From: Verrucomicrobia subdivision 3 bacterium UBA7542
GTDB lineage: Bacteria > Verrucomicrobiota > Verrucomicrobiia > Limisphaerales > UBA11358
DNA length: 10,622 bases
NCBI GenBank assembly: GCA_002479245.1
Contig: DLMG01000019.1
Location: 1-10,622, forward strand
Direction: 5' to 3'
Part shown: positions 6,399 to 10,622 of the stretch, piece by piece
Layout of the letters: each line of letters starts with the position of its first letter
How positions within the stretch are numbered: the first letter of the stretch is position 1
Made by a program: the position numbers and the translations under genes
The notes under the pieces: generated by a model
The model's database searches: none
What the model was told of the DNA's origin: nothing
What the model saw: only the letters and a program-made list of their open reading frames with translations

Positions 6399-9032
6399 AT
6401 GAGACGACCGATTTTGCAACTGGCAGCCATTTGTTCCCTGGCTTTCACGCTCAACACATCCGCTGCGGTGCTTTATGTGGACCTGAACAGCACCAATCCA
6501 GTCTCGCCTTACACCGATTGGAGCACGGCTGCGACTAACATTCAGGACGCCGTGGATGCTTCCACAAACGGCGATTTGATTCTGGTGACGAACGGAATTT
6601 ATCAAACTGGCGGTTCGGTCAGTGACAATCAGACAAACCGGATAAATGTGACAGCGCCCATGACCGTCCAGAGCGTCAATGGTCCGGCAGTGACAATAAT
6701 TGAAGGCTATCATATTATCAGTCCCGCGGCTGTTCGCTGTGCTTTTCTCACCAACGGCGCAACATTATCTGGATTTACCCTGACAAATGGCTTGGGTTTA
6801 ATCGGTGGTGGTGGCGTTTTCTGCGGATCTCCAAATTGCGTAGTGTCCAATTGCGTCATCATTGGCAATACAGTTTTCGGTGGGGCCCAAGGCGGCGGCG
6901 CTCATTCCGGCATATTAGTGGACTGCAAGTTGATTGGCAATTCCGCCGGCGGCGGCGGCGGCGCCTATGGCGCTTCGTTGATCAACTGCATTGTCTCGAG
7001 CAACTCCGCTAGCTATGGCGGCGGAATGTATAACGGGACGGCAACTAATTGCTTAATCGTCAGCAATACTGCTGCGAGTTTCGGCGGAGGTTCTTATCAA
7101 GGAACGTTCGTCAACTGCACGTTGGCTGAAAATACAGCCGTCAGTGCCGGCGGCGGTGTGTACGGAGGCACCGGAGCGTGGTTATACAATTCGATAGTCT
7201 TTTTTAATTCAGCGCCAACCGGCCCGAATCTGCTTGGCGCGACATGCGATTATTGCTGCACGACGCCAGCCGTTGCTGGCGACGACAACATTACCAATGA
7301 CCCGGCCTTCGTTGACATCACCACAGGCGATTTTCATCTGCAACCCAATTCGCCGTGCATCAACGCCGGCAATAATTCTTTCATCACCACCAGCACGGAT
7401 TTGGATGGCAATCCACGTATTGTCAATGGCACGGTGGACATGGGTGCTTACGAAAGCCCATACAACCTCGGGGTGCATTATGTCAGTTTGACCAGCACCA
7501 ATCCCGTGTCACCCTTTAACGGCTGGACGATCGCTGCGACCAACATTCAGGATGCGATTGATGCGGCGAGCGCGGGAGATTCCATCATCGTCAGCAACGG
7601 CATTTATCAAATCGGCGGGCGAACAGTGAACGGATACGTGTTGACCAATCGCGTGGTCATCAACAAAGCGGTCACGGTGCAAAGCATCAACGGCCCGGCT
7701 TCAACCGTCATCGCCGGACTGCCCGGCACCGGCGGTTATCCTTCCTCCGGCTATCGCTGCGTGTATTTGACCAATGGCGCGGCGCTGATCGGATTTACTT
7801 TGACGAACGGAGCAACCAGCAATTCCGGCACAAACACGGTGACAGAATTAAGTGGCGCGGCAGTCTGGTGCGAATCCACCAGCGCCGTCATTTCCAATTG
7901 CGTGTTGACCCACAGCTATGCTTCTCACTATGGAGGCGCCGCTTATCAGGGCACGCTCAACAACTGCGTCATCTCCAATAACACAGCCTCGCTTGATGGC
8001 GGCGGAACTTATTTGGCAAATGTGGACAACAGCATCATCGTTAGCAACGGGGTCGTGGCTAAAGGCTTTGGCGGCGGCGGCACGGCCTATGGAGTTTCAA
8101 GCAATTGTTTGATTACAGGAAATTCTGCGCCCGATGGCGGTGGCGCGTATTACAGCACGTTGGCCGAATGCCAAATCAGCAGAAATGGAGCGTCGGTAGG
8201 CGGCGGCCTATACGCGTGTGTTGCAAATAACTCATTGATTTTCGGAAATACTGCCAGAGGCGACGGCGGCGGTGCGTACAATTGCAGCGCGACTAATTGC
8301 ACGATTGTCCTCAATACCGCGACAACTCTGGGCGAAGGCGGCGGCGTGTATGGCGGCAGTTTGATGAATTGCGTTGTCTATGACAATATAGCGTTCGGCA
8401 GTTTTAATTTTTATTTTCCCAGTAATGTGCTGATGAATTACTGCTGCACCACGCCGCTTCCAACGAACGGCATTGGCAACATTACCAACGAACCTATTTT
8501 TGTTAATTTTAATGGCAGCGATTTTCATCTCCAATCCAACTCACCTTGCATTAACGCGGGCAACAATGCTTACGTTACCAGCACCACTGACTTGGACGGC
8601 AACCCGCGCATTGTTGGCGGCACGGTGGACATTGGCGCTTATGAATATCAAACACCCACTTCAATCATTTCCTATGCTTGGCTCCAACAATACGGTCTGC
8701 CCACCGATGGTTCGGCGGACTTCGCGGATTACGACGGCACCGGAATGAACGTTTACCAAGATTGGATCGCTGGCTTGAATCCTACCAACGTTCTGTCCGT
8801 TTTGGCAATGTTGCCTCCCGCGCCCACGAACAATCCGGCGGGCCTGGTCGTAAGCTGGGAAAGCGTGAGCAATCGAACCTATTTCCTGCAAAGCAGCACC
8901 AATCTGGGAGCGCAACCGGTGTTCTCAACCATTCAAAGCAACATCGTCGGCCAAACGGGCACGACGAGTTATAACGATACCAACGCAGTCGGTAATGGTC
9001 CGTTCTTCTATCGCGTCGGCGTGCAGCAATGA
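6399..9032 (+). CDS. Secreted parallel beta-helix protein, duplicated choice-of-anchor Q modules
   Basis: This 877-residue exported protein begins with a signal peptide (M-R-R-P-I-L-Q then hydrophobic to about residue 22, ending T-S-A-A). Two homologous halves follow (24-352 and 359-749). Each opens with a Y-V-x-L-x-S-T-N-P-V-S-P line and A-A-T-N-I-Q-D-A, continues as a right-handed beta-helix, and closes with N-S-P-C-I-N-A-G-N-N then T-D-L-D-G-N-P-R-I-V and G-A-Y-E, the choice-of-anchor Q signature. Helix rungs repeat about every 22 residues as N-C-x-I-x-x-N-x-A then G-G-G-x-Y, giving Asn and Cys ladders. The C-terminus (753-877) has an Asp-rich, possibly Ca-binding stretch (A-D-F-A-D-Y-D-G-T-G) and a beta domain ending F-F-Y-R-V-G-V. 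It could bind or cleave polysaccharide; no catalytic residues are evident. The start at ATG 6399 is chosen over TTG 6345 because it has A-A-A-G-G-G upstream and yields a clean signal peptide. Confidence 0.88.
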   Translation: MRRPILQLAAICSLAFTLNTSAAVLYVDLNSTNPVSPYTDWSTAATNIQDAVDASTNGDLILVTNGIYQTGGSVSDNQTNRINVTAPMTVQSVNGPAVTIIEGYHIISPAAVRCAFLTNGATLSGFTLTNGLGLIGGGGVFCGSPNCVVSNCVIIGNTVFGGAQGGGAHSGILVDCKLIGNSAGGGGGAYGASLINCIVSSNSASYGGGMYNGTATNCLIVSNTAASFGGGSYQGTFVNCTLAENTAVSAGGGVYGGTGAWLYNSIVFFNSAPTGPNLLGATCDYCCTTPAVAGDDNITNDPAFVDITTGDFHLQPNSPCINAGNNSFITTSTDLDGNPRIVNGTVDMGAYESPYNLGVHYVSLTSTNPVSPFNGWTIAATNIQDAIDAASAGDSIIVSNGIYQIGGRTVNGYVLTNRVVINKAVTVQSINGPASTVIAGLPGTGGYPSSGYRCVYLTNGAALIGFTLTNGATSNSGTNTVTELSGAAVWCESTSAVISNCVLTHSYASHYGGAAYQGTLNNCVISNNTASLDGGGTYLANVDNSIIVSNGVVAKGFGGGGTAYGVSSNCLITGNSAPDGGGAYYSTLAECQISRNGASVGGGLYACVANNSLIFGNTARGDGGGAYNCSATNCTIVLNTATTLGEGGGVYGGSLMNCVVYDNIAFGSFNFYFPSNVLMNYCCTTPLPTNGIGNITNEPIFVNFNGSDFHLQSNSPCINAGNNAYVTSTTDLDGNPRIVGGTVDIGAYEYQTPTSIISYAWLQQYGLPTDGSADFADYDGTGMNVYQDWIAGLNPTNVLSVLAMLPPAPTNNPAGLVVSWESVSNRTYFLQSSTNLGAQPVFSTIQSNIVGQTGTTSYNDTNAVGNGPFFYRVGVQQ
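6468..8645 (+). repeat. Large internal duplication within the secreted protein gene
   Basis: The halves 6468-7454 and 7473-8645 encode homologous modules, recognised from matching opening and closing motifs in the translation. The second is longer because it carries extra beta-helix rungs. The DNA has diverged, so the duplication is old at the nucleotide level. Confidence 0.8.
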
Positions 9033-9035
9033 GAA

Positions 9036-9106
9036 GTAGGAGCCGACGTGAGGAGGCTCTAATAAATTTTGCATCCTTAAGTGAGACTCCTTACGTCGTC
9101 TCCTAC
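9036..9106. repeat. Long inverted repeat between convergent genes, possible bidirectional terminator
   Basis: The 24-nt arms 9036-9059 and 9083-9106 match at 21 positions around an AT-rich 23-nt loop. The structure starts 4 nt after the stop of the secreted protein gene and ends 3 nt before the stop codon of the methyltransferase gene. The position suits a shared terminator, although flanking T-tracts are weak. The arm sequence (AGGAGCCGACGTGAGGAGG) looks like an interspersed repeat. Confidence 0.7.
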
Positions 9107-9108
9107 GA

Positions 9109-10380
9109 TCACCTCACCACTTCAAACGCAAAGCCCTTCAAGTATTCCGTCTCCGGAATCATCGGGATGACCGGATGGTCCGGGCTTTGGGCGTAGGTCG
9201 CGACCCGGCGCAACACGTGGCGCGTGTCGTAGGCAGCGGAGAGAATCACATCCAGGAACGTCACGGTGTCCACGTGGTGCGAACAGCAGAACGTCGCCAG
9301 CGTGCCGCCGGGCTTGAGCAGTTTGAGCGCGCGCAGATGTATTTCCTTGTAACCGCGCAGCGCATCCGGCACCGAGGCGCGATTGCGTGTGAACGACGGT
9401 GGATCGAGAACGATTAGATCGAATTTGGGAACGACTTTCTCGTGCGGTTTGACGGCGGTGTTGGCTTTGAGCCAGTCGAAAACGTTCACGACCTCAAACG
9501 AACATTTTTCTGCCAGGCCGTTGGCGGCGGCGTTGCGGGTGGCCGCAGCGATGGCATCCGCGCTTTGGTCGAGCATATGGACATGCGCCGCGCCTGCGCG
9601 CGCCGCGTGCAAACCAAACCCGCCGAGAAAACTGAAGCAGTCCAAAACCTGTCCACCCTCCGCAGTAGTGCCGCTACGGAGGACGGGCGCGCCTCCTGCA
9701 AATTGCGCCACGGCCTGATAATTCACCTGCTGATCCAAATACATCCCGGTTTTGTGCCCGCCGATCAGGTCGGTCTCAAATTTCAGTCCGTTCAAGTTCA
9801 CTGAAACTAGTGGGACAGGCATCTTGCCTGTCTGGTCAGGCTGGAAGCCTGCCCCACTAAATAAAACGCCTTCGGCTTCGCCCAAGCCTTCAAACTTGCG
9901 CGTCGCCATGTCGCCGCGTTCAAGGATGGCGCGCGGCGAGAAAATGTTTTGCAGCGCGGCGACGATTTGGCCTTTGCGCTGGTCCATGCCGAGTGACGAA
10001 ATCTGCACCACCAGCACGTCCTCGTATTTGTCCACAATGAGGCCGCTGAGAAAATCGCTCTCGGCGTTGACCACGCGGAACGAGGTCGCATCGGGCAGGT
10101 GCTTTTGCCGGACGGCGAGCGCGGCGCGAATGCGTTCTTCAAAAAACTTTTCATTCACCTCGACCCGATCGGGCGACAGCACACGGACATGGATTTTTGA
10201 TTTTGAATTAAAAAAACCAACGCCGAGGAACCGCTGGCGATGGTCTTTGACCTGAACGAGTTCGCCGTCGGCAACCGGCGCGGTGAGCCGGAGAATTTCG
10301 GTGTGATAGATCCACGGATGGCCGGCCACGATGCGGTCGGCCTCGCCGGGTTTTAACAAGACAGTCGGCAACGAGTCCAT
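9109..10380 (-). CDS. rlmI: RlmI-type 23S rRNA cytosine methyltransferase carrying two palindromic inserts
   Basis: This 423-residue SAM-dependent methyltransferase is predicted to modify a 23S rRNA cytosine (E. coli RlmI makes m5C1962). Numbering from the ATG at 10380: a PUA domain opens the protein (L-K-P-G-E-A-D-R-I-V-A-G-H-P-W-I-Y); the linker domain has the block E-T-D-L-I-G-G-H-K-T-G (202-212); the Rossmann fold has motif I V-L-D-C-F-S-F-L-G-G-F-G (245-256), D-P-P-S-F (326-330), the Cys pair T-F-C-C-S-H-H (363-369) and the end D-H-P-V-I-P...Y-L-K-G-F. Residues 175-191 and 231-243 are encoded by two palindromic elements (9809-9858 and 9653-9689). Removing about 30 residues gives about 393, close to E. 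coli RlmI (396). An in-frame ATG at 10449 would add 23 residues encoded largely by a 43-nt hairpin and is rejected. No Shine-Dalgarno is visible. The exact rRNA target is inferred. Confidence 0.9.
   Translation of the reverse strand: MDSLPTVLLKPGEADRIVAGHPWIYHTEILRLTAPVADGELVQVKDHRQRFLGVGFFNSKSKIHVRVLSPDRVEVNEKFFEERIRAALAVRQKHLPDATSFRVVNAESDFLSGLIVDKYEDVLVVQISSLGMDQRKGQIVAALQNIFSPRAILERGDMATRKFEGLGEAEGVLFSGAGFQPDQTGKMPVPLVSVNLNGLKFETDLIGGHKTGMYLDQQVNYQAVAQFAGGAPVLRSGTTAEGGQVLDCFSFLGGFGLHAARAGAAHVHMLDQSADAIAAATRNAAANGLAEKCSFEVVNVFDWLKANTAVKPHEKVVPKFDLIVLDPPSFTRNRASVPDALRGYKEIHLRALKLLKPGGTLATFCCSHHVDTVTFLDVILSAAYDTRHVLRRVATYAQSPDHPVIPMIPETEYLKGFAFEVVR
9653..9689. repeat. 37-nt palindromic element, copy 2, inside the methyltransferase gene
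   Basis: This copy shares arms with 5715-5751 when reverse-complemented, but its central 14 nt match better in the opposite sense. It encodes A-P-V-L-R-S-G-T-T-A-E-G-G just before motif I of the methyltransferase. Confidence 0.8.
9809..9858. repeat. 50-nt three-stem palindromic element inside the methyltransferase gene
   Basis: An outer stem (AGTGGG 9809-9814 with CCCACT 9853-9858) encloses two hairpins: ACAGGCA/TGCCTGT (9815-9821 and 9825-9831, loop TCT) and CAGGCT/AGCCTG (9837-9842 and 9846-9851, loop GGA). The result is a cruciform-like fold using almost every base. On the minus strand it encodes S-G-A-G-F-Q-P-D-Q-T-G-K-M-P-V-P-L. Confidence 0.85.
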
Positions 10381-10397
10381 AGTTTGTAAACAGTTTG

Positions 10398-10440
10398 GTT
10401 CGGAGTCCCGTCCCGCCTTTCGCGGGACGGGACTCCGAAC
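10398..10440. repeat. Perfect 19-bp hairpin upstream of the methyltransferase
   Basis: Arms 10398-10416 (GTTCGGAGTCCCGTCCCGC) and 10422-10440 are perfectly complementary around the loop CTTTC. The hairpin ends 17 nt before the ATG at 10380 on the minus strand, so it lies in the 5' leader. Its perfect arms suggest recent insertion or selection. It may attenuate expression or simply be an interspersed repeat. Confidence 0.85.
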
Positions 10441-10546
10441 GTTGTACATATAAAATCAGAAACTGGCCGGATAGGCGAGGAAATGTTCCATCAAACCGTC
10501 GTTCCAAGAGTTGACGATTTCTTAATTTGAATTTTCAGTTGAGAGC

Positions 10547-10622
10547 CGGAGCGCGAGTTGTCTCAACTCGCAGCATTTTCGACTAATCCAGCTGCTGCGG
10601 ATTGAGGACAATCCGCGCTCCG
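10547..10622. repeat. Inverted pair of hairpin units at the window edge
   Basis: Unit A (10547-10575) and unit B (10593-10622, inverted) share CGGAGCGCG and CGCAGCA ends. Internal stems are GCGAGTTG/CAACTCGC in A and GCGGATTG/CAATCCGC in B. The 9-nt outer ends (10547-10555 and 10614-10622) are perfectly complementary, as are CGCAGC (10569-10574) and GCTGCG (10594-10599). The 17-nt spacer is 10576-10592. It may continue past the window. The rest of 10441-10546 shows no gene I can support. Confidence 0.8.

Noticed and set aside
10547..10622. tRNA-like cloverleaf
   Set aside because: The multi-stem fold suggested a tRNA, but there is no T-loop GTTC consensus or anticodon arm geometry, and the two halves are inverted copies of one unit.

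Overview
The window looks like chromosomal DNA of a soil or freshwater member of the Verrucomicrobiota, probably near Pedosphaera/Limisphaerales. That rests on recalled family features, not a search: a large secreted beta-helix protein with paired 'choice-of-anchor Q' modules and N-P-V-S-P / D-A-V-D-A wording, many short palindromic repeats between and inside genes, and few clear Shine-Dalgarno sites. Most genes are G+C rich (63% in the sampled line 3001-3060), whereas the gene at 1026-2051 is clearly AT-rich (35-37% in two sampled lines).

Layout, left to right. 1-278: gene-free leader with a short direct repeat, two hairpins and a strong ribosome binding site. 279-854 (+): an EF-P/YeiP (EfpL)-like translation factor with an unusual tip residue. 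1026-2051 (-): orphan two-TM membrane protein. 2052-2311: gene-free, with several inverted repeats. 2312-4837 (+): family GH2 beta-mannosidase. 4838-5010: repeat remnants. 5011-5235 and 5363-5626 (-): two small proteins of unknown function, separated by a repeat-filled spacer. 5819-6232 (-): GGQ-motif release-factor-like protein, divergent from 6399-9032 (+), a secreted duplicated parallel beta-helix protein. 9109-10380 (-): RlmI-type 23S rRNA methyltransferase. 10381-10622: perfect hairpin and an inverted pair of hairpin units at the window edge.

The genes do not form one pathway. Three act on translation (EF-P-like factor, release-factor-like protein, rRNA methyltransferase); the mannosidase and the secreted beta-helix protein fit a polysaccharide-degrading lifestyle. 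Adjacent genes mostly alternate in strand, so operons are few; only the two small minus-strand genes could be co-transcribed.

The most unusual content is the repeats. At least six palindromic elements are visible, and two of them lie in frame inside the methyltransferase gene, where they add about 30 residues between otherwise conserved blocks. A 37-nt element occurs twice, with its central 14 nt apparently inverted relative to its arms. The element at the right edge consists of two inverted copies whose stems differ by compensatory base-pair changes. This resembles a family of selfish or structured palindromes comparable to REP/BIME elements or Rickettsia palindromic elements.
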